NCBI GenBank assembly: GCA_050331095.1
Contig: JBHJHE010000045.1
Location: 1 to 64,000, forward strand
Length of the DNA: 64,000 nt
Source of the DNA: MED-G105 sp050331095
GTDB taxonomy: Bacteria > Pseudomonadota > Alphaproteobacteria > Caulobacterales > Parvularculaceae
Direction of reading: 5' to 3'
In this document: positions 42,621 through 51,163 of the stretch, piece after piece
How positions within the stretch are numbered: position 1 is the first letter of the stretch
Layout of the letters: each line of letters starts with the position of its first letter
Program-made: the position numbers and the translations under genes
Notes under the pieces: model-generated
Seen by the model: the letters and a program-made list of their open reading frames with translations, nothing else
What the model was told of the DNA's origin: nothing
Databases searched by the model: none

Positions 42621-44516
42621 TCACTGACAAGCCAGGCACTCCTCGTAATCCGTCTTCGCGGCCGCCTCGCGCAGGTTCGCCTGGATCGCGGCGTCGAGGC
42701 CAGCCTTTTCGCCGCCGGCGTAGCTCGCGCGCTGAACGGATTTCGAGCGGCAGTAATAGAGGCTTTTGACGCCCTTCTCCCAGGCGGTCCAGTGCAGCAT
42801 GTGCAGGTCCCACTTATCGACGTCTCCCGGGAGAAAGACGTTCACGGATTGGCTCTGGCAGACGTAAGGGCTGCGGTCGGCGGCGAGGTCGACGATCCAG
42901 CGCTGGTCGATCTCGAAAGCCGTTTTGAAGACCGCTTTTTCGTCGTCCGTGAGGCAATCAAGATGCCGCACCGAGCCCTCGTTCTCGAGAATGGAAGCCC
43001 AGATCTCGTCCGTGTCGGCGCCTTTTTCGGCGAGGAGTTTTTCAAGCGCTTGGTTCTTCACCGTAAACGAGCCGGAGAGCGTCTTGTGGGTGTAGACGTT
43101 CGCGGGGATCGGTTCGATGCATGGGCTCGTCCCGCCGCAGATAATCGAGATCGAGGCCGTCGGCGCGATCGCGAGCTTGTGGGAGAAGCGCTGCTTGATG
43201 CCGCGCTCCTCCGCATCCGGACAGGCGCCGCGCTCTTCGGCGAGGCGCACTGAAGCGGCGTCCGCGCCCATGCGCAGGGTTTTGAAGAGTTTTTTGTTCC
43301 AGGCCTTCGCCCCGGCGCTTTCGAACGGCACGCCGAGGTTCTGCAGCAGCGAGTGGAAGCCCATGAGGCCGAGCCCGACGGAGCGTTCGCGCATCGCCGA
43401 ATACTTCGCCTTCGACATCGAGGCCGGCGCGCGGACGATGAAGTCCTGCAAGACGTTGTCGAGGAACCGCATCACGTCCTCGATGAATTGCGGCTCGTCC
43501 TTCCACTCGAAGTATTTTTCAGCGTTCACGGACGAGAGGCAGCAGACCGCCGTGCGGTCTTCGCCCAGATGGTCCGGCCCCGTGTGCAGCATGATCTCCG
43601 CGCACAGATTGGACGTCGAGACTTTGAGGCCGAGGTCGCGCTGGTGCTTCGCCATCTGGCGGTTCACCGTGTCGGAGAAGATAAGATAGGGCTCGCCCGT
43701 GGCGAGACGCACCTCGAGGATCTTTTGCCACAGCTTGCGGGCGTTCACCGCGCGAAGCGGTTCGCCCGTCTTCGGCGAGCGCAGGGTGAAGTCCCTGTCG
43801 TCGGCGACGCACTCCATGAACTCGTCGGTGACGTTGACCCCGTGGTGGAGGTTCAAGGACTTGCGGTTGAAGTCGCCGGAAGGTTTGCGGATCTCAAGGA
43901 ACTCTTCGATCTCCGGGTGGTGCACATCGAGGTAAACGGCGGCCGAGCCCCGGCGCAGCGAGCCCTGGCTGATCGCAAGGGTGAGCGAGTCCATGACGCG
44001 CACGAACGGAATGATGCCGGACGTCTGGCCCGCGCCCTTCACTTTTTCGCCGATGGAGCGCACGCCGCCCCAATAGGTGCCGATGCCGCCGCCGTTCGAG
44101 GCGAGGGAGACGTTTTCGTTCCAGACGCCGACGATGCCGTCGAGGGAATCGCCGACGGCGTTCAGAAAGCAGGAGATCGGCAGGCCGCGACTCGCCCCGC
44201 CATTGGAGAGGACGGGCGTCGCCGGCATGAACCAGAGCTTGGAGACATAGTCGTAGATGCGCTGGGCGTGGTCGGCGTCGTCGCCATAGGTGCGCGCGAC
44301 CCGGGCGAACATGTCCTGGTAGCTCTCTCCGGGGAGGAGATAGCGGTCCTCCATCGTCGTCTTGCCGAAAGCGGTCAGCAGCGCGTCGCGCGAGCGATCG
44401 ATCTCGATGTCCTTGACGACCTTGAGCGCCGGTTTTTTCGGCGCGCACGCCTGGGCCGGCGCGTCCTCCGCGCGCGGGGCTTCGACGGACTTCTCGAGGG
44501 GCGTCGTAACGGACAT
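42621..44516 (-). CDS. nrdA: Ribonucleoside-diphosphate reductase, alpha (large) subunit
   Basis: A 631-residue class I reductase large subunit. The ATG at 44516 has AAAGG upstream and begins MSVTTPLEK. Catalytic residues are visible: ISCFLNAV, NLCAEIML, TAVCCLSSVN, the loop MGFHSLLQNLGVPFES, GGTSPCIEPIPANVYT, and the C-terminal ECLACQ redox pair that exchanges disulfides with thioredoxin or glutaredoxin. I see no N-terminal ATP-cone, so allosteric activity control may be lost. nrdB is not next to it in this window. Upstream at 44745 lies an NrdR box. Confidence 0.95.
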   Translation of the reverse strand: MSVTTPLEKSVEAPRAEDAPAQACAPKKPALKVVKDIEIDRSRDALLTAFGKTTMEDRYLLPGESYQDMFARVARTYGDDADHAQRIYDYVSKLWFMPATPVLSNGGASRGLPISCFLNAVGDSLDGIVGVWNENVSLASNGGGIGTYWGGVRSIGEKVKGAGQTSGIIPFVRVMDSLTLAISQGSLRRGSAAVYLDVHHPEIEEFLEIRKPSGDFNRKSLNLHHGVNVTDEFMECVADDRDFTLRSPKTGEPLRAVNARKLWQKILEVRLATGEPYLIFSDTVNRQMAKHQRDLGLKVSTSNLCAEIMLHTGPDHLGEDRTAVCCLSSVNAEKYFEWKDEPQFIEDVMRFLDNVLQDFIVRAPASMSKAKYSAMRERSVGLGLMGFHSLLQNLGVPFESAGAKAWNKKLFKTLRMGADAASVRLAEERGACPDAEERGIKQRFSHKLAIAPTASISIICGGTSPCIEPIPANVYTHKTLSGSFTVKNQALEKLLAEKGADTDEIWASILENEGSVRHLDCLTDDEKAVFKTAFEIDQRWIVDLAADRSPYVCQSQSVNVFLPGDVDKWDLHMLHWTAWEKGVKSLYYCRSKSVQRASYAGGEKAGLDAAIQANLREAAAKTDYEECLACQ

Positions 44517-44928
44517 GAACCGGCCTTTCCTGTCTCGCGGCGTCGCCGCCGAATGTCGGCGCGCGGCGCGCAAAGGGGTGTCGCGCGACGGCGGCCGCCG
44601 CACGGGGGAGCTCTCGGCGTCGGCGTTTTCGCGTCGCCGCCGCGTTCAATTTTCCTTGGAGCCCGCGCACCTTGGGCCGATTCGATCGGCGCGGTCGGCG
44701 GCGGCGTCGACGGCGCGGACGCGATACTGGTTAGGCCGCCGTCGACACAACATATAGTGATAGAACCGCCCCAGACCGTCAACATGAAGTTGTCACGATG
44801 GATCGACTTTTTGGTTGACGGAGCGTTAATCGCGCGCGCTCAGTGCGCCTTAGGCGTTAACGAAGAGCGGCCGCCAAAGGCGTTTTCGACCGACGAACGC
44901 GCCTTGTTTCGGCGCCGATCGCGGGCGT
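44517..44928. other. Intergenic region between ABC-F and nrdA, no gene
   Basis: Contains the nrdA promoter region with the NrdR box (44745-44760) and a second weaker palindrome (44778-44795). No plausible gene is seen; open frames here lack start signals. Confidence 0.6.
44745..44760. promoter_or_regulatory. NrdR box upstream of nrdA
   Basis: ACACAACATATAGTGA matches the ACACWATATATWGTGT consensus at 13 of 16 bases. A second, weaker palindromic site follows with a centre about 33 bp away, close to the three-turn spacing of NrdR pairs. It points to dNTP-level control by the NrdR repressor. Confidence 0.72.
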
Positions 44929-46743
44929 TCAGCTCTCCAGCGCCTCGCGTTTCATTTCCAGCTCAAGCCACGTTTCTTCCGCCGCCGCCAAGGCCGAGCG
45001 GGCGTCGGCGAGGGCGTCGGCCTTCTTTTGAAACGCCGCCGGGTCGCGGGAGAAGAGCGCGGGATCTTCGAGCGCCGCAGCCAGGGCGGCGGCCTCTTGC
45101 GTCAGGCGGTCGATCTCGGCGGGCAGGCGCTCCAAAGCCCGTTGGTCGTTGTAGGTGAGCTTGCCGCGGCCGGGTTTCGGCGGCGGCGGGGTCGTTTTTT
45201 TCGGCGCCGGGCCGGGCGCCGCGGCGCTGGTTCGCGCCGAACGTTCCGCCTCGATCGCCCCATAGCCGCCGACGCGCTCGATCCACCGGCCGGAGCGCCT
45301 ACCCGGATCGCGCGTCCAGTCGTCGAGCGCCGGCGCGATCACGGAGGTTGCGATGCGGTCGACAAAGCTGCGGTCGTGGCTGACGACGAGGAGCGCGCCC
45401 GGATAGTCGGCCACGAGATCCTGCAGGAGGTCGAGGGTCTCCAGGTCGAGATCGTTGGTCGGTTCGTCGAGCACCAAGAGATTCGAAGGCCTCGCGAGGA
45501 TCGCGGCGAGGGCGAGGCGACCGCGCTCGCCGCCGGAGAGAACCGAGACGGGCGAGCGCCATTGTTCGGGGGCGAACAAAAAGTCCCTGAGATACGACGC
45601 CACGTGCTTCCTGCCCTCGCCGAGGTCGACCCAGTCGCCGCGCCCGTCGGTGATGGCGTCCGCGACCCGCATCGTCGGCGCGAGCGCCGCGCGGCGCTGG
45701 TCGAGGCTCGCGATTTTGAGGTTCGGTCCGTGCTCGACGGTTCCGGCGTCGGGCGCGAGCTCGCCGATCAGGAGCTTGACGAGCGTCGAATTGCCCGCGC
45801 CATTGGCGCCGACGACGCCGACCCGGTCGCCGCGGGCGATCACGGTGGAGAAGTCCGAGACGATCGTCCGGTCGCCGAACGCTTTCGAGACGTTCTCGGC
45901 GACGATCGCGCGTTTCGCGGACGGATCGGCGACATGGGCGGCGAAGGCGACTCGCCCGGGCGCGCCCCTTGCCTCGCGCTTGGCGCGACGTAGGTCTTCA
46001 AGCTCGGCCATGCGGCGGACGTTGCGTTTGCGCCGCGCGGTGACGCCGTAGCGCACCCAGTCCTCTTCCGCTGCGATCTTGCGGTCGAGCTTGTGAGCGT
46101 CGGCCGCCTCCTCGTCGAGCAGCTTGTCGCGCCACGCCTCGAAATCGGCGAAGCCGCGATCGAGGGCGCGGGTTCGTCCGCGATCGACCCAAAGCGTTTC
46201 GTCCGTGAGCGCCTCAAGCAGGCGGCGGTCGTGGCTGATGAGCGCGATCGCCGCGCGCGAGGCGTTGAGGCGCGCCTCCAGCGCTTCTATGGCGTCGAGG
46301 TCGAGATGGTTCGTCGGCTCGTCGAGCAGGAGAACGTCCGGGTCCGATGCGAGCGCCCGGGCGATGGCCGCGCGTCGGCGCTCGCCGCCGGACATGGACG
46401 CGACCTCGACGCCGGGGTCGAGATCAAGCTCGCCGAGCAGCCGTTCGGCGCGGTGCTCCTCGCCGCCCGCCCCCTCGCGCGCGACGTCGAGGGCCGTCGC
46501 GTAGGCGGAGAGATCAGGCTCCTGCGGCAGGTAGGCGACGCGGGCGCTGGGGTCGAGGTAGCGCACGCCCGCGTCCGGTTCGACGAGCCCGGCGGCGATC
46601 TTGAGGAGCGTCGACTTGCCGGAGCCGTTGCGTCCCACCACGGCGAGCCTCGCGCGCGGCCGCAGGCTGAGCGCGGCGCCGTTCAGAACGGGGTCGCCGC
46701 CGAAGGTGAGCGCGACGTCGCTGAGGGTGAGAAGGGCGGCCAT
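44929..46743 (-). CDS. uup: Uup-type ABC-F ATPase with altered second Walker A
   Basis: A 604-residue soluble protein with two ATP-binding cassettes and the C-terminal coiled coil typical of Uup. NBD1: GRNGSGKST, SMSGGERRRAAIARAL, VLLLDEPTNHLD, ALISHDRRLL. NBD2: GANGAGNST (Asn318 in place of the Walker A Lys), SVLSGGERGRLALAAIL, LLVLDEPTNDLD, LVVSHDRSF. Uup proteins act on ribosomes and DNA intermediates and limit transposon excision. Losing the Lys of NBD2 should weaken ATP hydrolysis there, while the rest of NBD2 is intact. The codon is AAT where AAG or AAA is expected. Confidence 0.9.
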   Translation of the reverse strand: MAALLTLSDVALTFGGDPVLNGAALSLRPRARLAVVGRNGSGKSTLLKIAAGLVEPDAGVRYLDPSARVAYLPQEPDLSAYATALDVAREGAGGEEHRAERLLGELDLDPGVEVASMSGGERRRAAIARALASDPDVLLLDEPTNHLDLDAIEALEARLNASRAAIALISHDRRLLEALTDETLWVDRGRTRALDRGFADFEAWRDKLLDEEAADAHKLDRKIAAEEDWVRYGVTARRKRNVRRMAELEDLRRAKREARGAPGRVAFAAHVADPSAKRAIVAENVSKAFGDRTIVSDFSTVIARGDRVGVVGANGAGNSTLVKLLIGELAPDAGTVEHGPNLKIASLDQRRAALAPTMRVADAITDGRGDWVDLGEGRKHVASYLRDFLFAPEQWRSPVSVLSGGERGRLALAAILARPSNLLVLDEPTNDLDLETLDLLQDLVADYPGALLVVSHDRSFVDRIATSVIAPALDDWTRDPGRRSGRWIERVGGYGAIEAERSARTSAAAPGPAPKKTTPPPPKPGRGKLTYNDQRALERLPAEIDRLTQEAAALAAALEDPALFSRDPAAFQKKADALADARSALAAAEETWLELEMKREALES

Positions 46744-46831
46744 CGCCGGGGGGGTAGCATTCGGCGCCGGCGGGCGACAGGCGGTCGTCCCGTTAAGCGC
46801 CGGTCAGGCTTTACGCGCGACGTTTAGCGCC

Positions 46832-47380
46832 ATGAAGAAGGCGACGGCGAGCGACGCGGTTCATCCCCTTGCGGCTTATCTGCGCGAGACGAACGCCGAT
46901 TTCGCGGCGTTCGCTGCGAGCGCCGGCTTGCCTCCTGACGCGCTCGATGCGCTCTTTGGAGGCCGCGCGCCGCTCGCTCTGGACGCGGCGCGCCGGATCG
47001 TCGCCATGACCGACGGCGCCGTCGATTTCGACTGCCTCGTCGTCTTGGACGGCGATGGGCGGGTCGCCGATTTCAGCGCGCGGTCTCGTCCGTCGGTCAC
47101 CATCGACGTCGCCCTTCTTGCGCTCGCTCTGGAAGGCGCCTTTGGCGCCGACGGCGGCCGGCCCGTTCCGTCGGACGTCGTCGATCGGATCGCCGGGGCC
47201 GCGGGCGCTGCGGCCGAGGCGCTGTGTCCGCTCAGTCCCGACGGCGCGGCGGCGCGTCTTCAGCGAGTTCTTCCGACAATCCTTTCAGAAGCTCTGACAA
47301 TGGAGCTGGGTCGTCGTCGGCTGGAAGCGCTCGCGGCCGCGGCGATCGATCGCTACGAGACGACGGCGCGACGGACGTGA
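46832..47380 (+). CDS. Hypothetical protein, possibly with an N-terminal Cro-like HTH
   Basis: A 182-residue protein. Residues 10-60 (LAAYLRETNADFAAFAASAGLPPDALDALFGGRAPLALDAARRIVAMTDGAVDFDCLV) resemble a Cro-type helix-turn-helix in layout, with a long AMTDGAV turn that is common in such regulators. The rest, 'FSARSRPSVTIDVALLALALEGAFG', is not recognised. No ribosome binding site stands out. It sits alone after the Uup gene, divergent from it. Confidence 0.45.
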   Translation: MKKATASDAVHPLAAYLRETNADFAAFAASAGLPPDALDALFGGRAPLALDAARRIVAMTDGAVDFDCLVVLDGDGRVADFSARSRPSVTIDVALLALALEGAFGADGGRPVPSDVVDRIAGAAGAAAEALCPLSPDGAAARLQRVLPTILSEALTMELGRRRLEALAAAAIDRYETTARRT

Positions 47381-47694
47381 GGTGCGCGGCGTGGCGGGCG
47401 CGACGTTGCGCCATACGCCAGACGTTGCGTGCGAACCGGGCTGCGAAAAGCTCGTCGCGCGACGTTTCGCAACCCTCGGTTGAATGCAGCGTAAGATTGT
47501 TTTGTTTTTCGTCGTCAGCGGACAAAATCATTCTCGGCTGTTGAAAAGAAATAATCGTTTTGCGGCACATTTCTCGTTTGTCGTGCATCCGCATTGTGAA
47601 TACGCGCAAGGCGCGTAGCGATCCTCAACTTGCAGTTTGACGGACGCGGGATCAAAAAATTTCTAACGACCTCTGGAAAGAACAAGTCGAACTC
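47381..47694. other. Intergenic region, A+T-richer, no gene recognised
   Basis: No coding signature or repeat is apparent. Several open frames exist but lack start signals. Confidence 0.4.
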
Positions 47695-47895
47695 TTGGAA
47701 TTCGAGCGAAAGGTCGCGGCGTTGGCCGTCAAGCTCGCCGCCGTTCCGTCGGACGGGCGCGCAGCCCTCGAAAAAAGCGCGGCAACCATGGGCGCGAAGG
47801 CGTTCGATTTCAGCGGCGGCCTGCCGAAAGAAGAACCTCTCGTGAAGGCGGCGAAGTCTCTGCTTGGGGCGACACGACGTTATTCCGTTACGTAG
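47695..47895 (+). CDS. Possible small protein, or gene remnant
   Basis: The open frame has codon use like the rest of the genome (AKAFDFSGGLPKEEPLVKAAKSLLGATRR) from a TTG at 47695 to TAG. It stays open upstream to a TGA at about 47640, and the natural-looking start SNDLWKEQVELLEFERKVAAL would need an ATT codon. No ribosome binding site. It could be a degraded end of a longer gene. Family not recognised. Confidence 0.3.
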   Translation: MEFERKVAALAVKLAAVPSDGRAALEKSAATMGAKAFDFSGGLPKEEPLVKAAKSLLGATRRYSVT

Positions 47896-48456
47896 CGCTT
47901 CTTGGCGCCACGCTTCTTCTGGCGTTCGCAAACCAGTCCGAACGGATCCGAAAAGCTGCGATGGCGCTCGCGATTAGCTGGGCCGCGAATTTTAATTTGG
48001 GGCGGAGTTCGGCCGCCCTTTGCATTATGCGCTTTTGGCAAATATTAGCGTAGTTTTTTCGGTTTTTATTGTAATATCTCAGACGTTGGGTTTCTGGTAT
48101 TATTGTGCTAAATTAAACGTTGTCACCTGCGTTTACAGTCTCGCATTAGGCGTCTTTCTTGCGCGCCCTTGATTCTGGGCCGCATTGCTCGTCAATCGGC
48201 TGTTGGAGCCGTCTCCGGTCCACGTCAGCGGCGCGGCGCTTTATCTTATCGCTCGTCGGTGGAGCGCCGGGTCTGGTAGCGTCCCTGGCGACCGGGAGCC
48301 TAGGAAACGACCGACGCCTTTCGAGGGAAATGCTTAGCAGCAGTCCAGTTGCGCTGCTAAATCGCGCAGAATCGTGATCTCGCGCGATTTTCAACTTGAT
48401 CTTCATGCCAATCGTCGACACGCTTTCGCGTCTGCGTAGCGTTAGGAGGCGCGTCA
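47896..48456. other. A+T-richer intergenic region, no gene recognised
   Basis: Base composition falls well below the genome average at 47990-48130. A perfect 8-bp inverted repeat TTAGCAGC/GCTGCTAA (48334-48360) lies near the right end. No gene, IS or tRNA is seen. Confidence 0.45.
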
Positions 48457-48723
48457 ATGGCGGAAGAAGCTTTTCGGAAGCAGCTCGACGGCTACAGGCT
48501 GGCGACGGCGGAAATTCTTTATCGGATGCCGGATCATCCGGCGCTCCTGCAAAGCTATCTGTGGCAGGACTACGACATCGCGCCGAAGTATCCCGTGCTG
48601 ACGAAATTCCTCGACTTCTGGCGGTCTGAACTCGACGGAGCGCTCCATTCGGTCAGCATCGGGCAGACGCGGGTCGTCAGCGCGGCGGAGATCCGCTCAG
48701 GCGCGCTTTTCGCCGTCCATTAA
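48457..48723 (+). CDS. usg: Usg-family conserved alphaproteobacterial protein
   Basis: An 88-residue protein with AGGAGG upstream. It has the conserved block LATAEILYRMPDHPALLQSYLWQDYDIAPKYP and FLDFWRSELDGALHSVSI typical of Usg proteins. Function is not known. In other alphaproteobacteria Usg is a single small gene, conserved in sequence. Confidence 0.85.
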   Translation: MAEEAFRKQLDGYRLATAEILYRMPDHPALLQSYLWQDYDIAPKYPVLTKFLDFWRSELDGALHSVSIGQTRVVSAAEIRSGALFAVH

Positions 48724-50124
48724 GTCCGTCCGCGCTGCAACGCGCCGCAGCAGGTCGGCGGCGAAGTCGCTCAAGGTGTCGTCGCGCGCGCCCATGACGA
48801 CGATGCGGTCCCCCGGCGCGGCGCGTGCGACGAGGGCGTCGCCGCAGGCGTCCCGGGTCGCAAGCGCCTCGGCGTCGCGGCCGGCCGCGCGCACGGCCTC
48901 GGCGACGTCCGCGCTCGACACGCTCCGGTCGACGGTGCCGCCGAAATAGACAGGCTCTGGCATCACGAGCGCGTCGCCATCGCGAAGCCCGTCGACGAAG
49001 GCGCCGACGAACTGGTCGCGCAGCTGGCGCAACGGTCCATACCCGTGTGGTTGGAACATCGCGAGGATGCGGCCGCGCGCTTCGCGCAAGGTGCGGAAGG
49101 TCGCGGCGATCTTGTCGGGATTGTGAGCGAAATCGTCGATCACGAAAACGCCGTGCGCGCCGCCGACGACTTCGAACCGGCGCCGCACGCCCGCGCACCC
49201 CTCAAGCGCATCGCAAGCTTCGGCCAACGGAACGCCGGCCGCGCGGGCGGCGGCGAGGGCCGCGAGGGCGTTCGAGACATTGTGCCGACCGGGCATCGAC
49301 AGGCGCAGCGTGCGCGCCGGCGCGCCGTCGGCCCGCAGTTCGAACGCGGCGCCGTCGGGCGCGGGCGCGTAGGAGCCGCCGAGAAAGTCCGCCGTGTCGT
49401 CCGCTTGCGAGTAGGTGAGCTTCTCGCGCGCGCGTCGGCGCGCGACGGCCGCCGGTTCCGCGTTGTCGAGATTGAGGACGGCGAGGTCGGCTTTGTCGAC
49501 GAAGTCGCCGAAGAGCGTCCGCAGTTCCGGCAAGGGCTTATGGTCCTCGGCGATGTTGTTCAGGACCGCGATCGTCGGAGAGAAGAGCGCGATCGAACCG
49601 TCGCTTTCGTCGATCTCGCTGACGAACGCCTCGCCCGCGCCGTTGAGGGCGCTCAGGAACCGGCCCTCCGTATCGGGAAAATTCTTCATCTCTGCGCCGT
49701 TCATCGCCGTCGGCGCCCGCCCGCAGGCTTCCAGGAGCCAGGCCGCCATCGCCGTCGTCGTCGACTTGCCCGACGTGCCGGCGATCCCGACGCGCATCGC
49801 CGCGGCGTTGAAAAGCTCGGCGAGGATCTCCGCGCGCGTCGCCCGCCGGAGGCCGCGGGCCTTCGCCGCGGCGACGTCTGGGACGGCGTCTTCGATCGCC
49901 GCGGACGCGACGAGCACGCCGGCGTCGACGACGCCCGATCCGTCTTGCGGAAAGAGCCGGATCCCCCGTCCGCGCAGGTACTCGAACTTCTCCGGCGACC
50001 GGCCCTGGTCGAGCGCGCGGTCCGAGCCCGCGACTTCAAAACCCCGCGCCGTCAGGATGAGCGCCAGGGGCAGCATCCCGCTGCCGCCGACCCCGCAGAA
50101 GAAATAGGAAGGTTTGTCGGTCAT
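48697..50124 (-). CDS. Mur ligase (Mpl/MurC type, probably muropeptide recycling)
   Basis: A 475-residue ligase. The N-terminal nucleotide-binding GVGGSGMLPLALIL loop, ATP-binding AGTSGKSTTTAMAAWLLE, then AVLNNIAEDHKPLPEL and the C-terminal RRRFEVVGGAHGVFVIDDFAHNPDKIAATFRTLRE (with the conserved HNPdK) follow the MurC/Mpl order. Mpl joins tripeptide to UDP-MurNAc in recycling, whereas MurC adds L-Ala. The placement opposite an LD-carboxypeptidase (LdcA) favours Mpl. Its 3' end overlaps the usg end by 27 bp. Confidence 0.83.
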   Translation of the reverse strand: MTDKPSYFFCGVGGSGMLPLALILTARGFEVAGSDRALDQGRSPEKFEYLRGRGIRLFPQDGSGVVDAGVLVASAAIEDAVPDVAAAKARGLRRATRAEILAELFNAAAMRVGIAGTSGKSTTTAMAAWLLEACGRAPTAMNGAEMKNFPDTEGRFLSALNGAGEAFVSEIDESDGSIALFSPTIAVLNNIAEDHKPLPELRTLFGDFVDKADLAVLNLDNAEPAAVARRRAREKLTYSQADDTADFLGGSYAPAPDGAAFELRADGAPARTLRLSMPGRHNVSNALAALAAARAAGVPLAEACDALEGCAGVRRRFEVVGGAHGVFVIDDFAHNPDKIAATFRTLREARGRILAMFQPHGYGPLRQLRDQFVGAFVDGLRDGDALVMPEPVYFGGTVDRSVSSADVAEAVRAAGRDAEALATRDACGDALVARAAPGDRIVVMGARDDTLSDFAADLLRRVAARTDLMDGEKRA

Positions 50125-50211
50125 AGTTCCGGCCTACTAACGGATGCGAGTTGCGGGCTCGTTTATGGACGTTTGCGGGCGCGCATAAGGCGATGAAGAG
50201 GGCGAATCGCG

Positions 50212-51072
50212 ATGGCCGACAAAGCATACGCGAAGGCGATCGCCGTCGTCGCGCCGTCGCGCCGGCTCGATCCGGCGGCTGCTGAGGCGGCTTCGGCGGT
50301 CGCGGCGGGGCTTGGCGACGGGGCTCCGCGACTTTTCTTTCATCCCCAGTGTTTTCTGGCGGACGGCCATTTCGCAGGCGACGACCACGCCAGAACCGAA
50401 GCGTTCGTGGAGGTGGCGAACGACCCGTCGTTCGACGCCGTTTGGTTCGCGCGCGGCGGCTACGGCGCTTGTCGCCTTGACGACGGTCTCGAGGCGCGGC
50501 TCGGCGACGCGGCGTGCGCGAAGACCTATCTCGGATATTCAGACTGCGGATACCTTCTCGCTCGCCTCGCGGCGGCCGGCGTCGGCCGCGTCGTCCACGG
50601 ACCCATGCCGGCGGACATTGCGCGCGAGCGCGGCGAGGAAGCCGTCGCGCGGGCGCTGCGATGGCTCGTTCGCGGCGACGACGCGTCGCTTGAGGCCGAG
50701 GCGCGCGCCGCGGCCGCCGAGGCGCCGCTCGCCGCGTTCAACGCGCCGGTGCACGCCCACGCCCTGGCGGCCGATCGCGCGCCGGATCTTTCCGGCTGCG
50801 TATTGATGATCGAGGAGATCGCCGAGCACGACTACCGTTTCGATCGGACGATGCACGCGATCATGACCCGCGTCGGACGCTCGCTCGCCGGGTTCGCGCT
50901 TGGCCGCGTCAGCGACACGCCGGAAAACGACGTCGCCTTTGGCCGCACGAGCGAGGAAATCGCGCAGTATTGGTGCGCGCGTGTCGGGACCGCGTATCTC
51001 GGCCGAGCGGATATCGGTCACGATGCGGACAATAAAATCGTCGTGCTCGGACCGCCGACGGCGTCTGGCTGA
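50212..51072 (+). CDS. LD-carboxypeptidase, S66 family (LdcA-like)
   Basis: A 286-residue S66 peptidase. It has FARGGYGACRLDDGL, the nucleophile Ser in GYSDCGYLL, the Glu in MIEEIAEHDYRFDR and the His in GRADIGHDADNKIVVLG, the Ser-Glu-His triad. It removes the terminal D-Ala from murein tetrapeptides in the cytoplasm, giving the tripeptide used by the adjacent Mpl-like ligase. No ribosome binding site stands out. It shares an 87-bp divergent gap with the Mur ligase. Confidence 0.88.
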   Translation: MADKAYAKAIAVVAPSRRLDPAAAEAASAVAAGLGDGAPRLFFHPQCFLADGHFAGDDHARTEAFVEVANDPSFDAVWFARGGYGACRLDDGLEARLGDAACAKTYLGYSDCGYLLARLAAAGVGRVVHGPMPADIARERGEEAVARALRWLVRGDDASLEAEARAAAAEAPLAAFNAPVHAHALAADRAPDLSGCVLMIEEIAEHDYRFDRTMHAIMTRVGRSLAGFALGRVSDTPENDVAFGRTSEEIAQYWCARVGTAYLGRADIGHDADNKIVVLGPPTASG

Positions 51073-51163
51073 GGCGTTTCAGGTCGGGTTGCCTCGCGGG
51101 CGGTTTCGACTACGGTCCCGTCGGAATCGACGCGCGCGAGCCCGCGCCAACCGGAGAACAATT

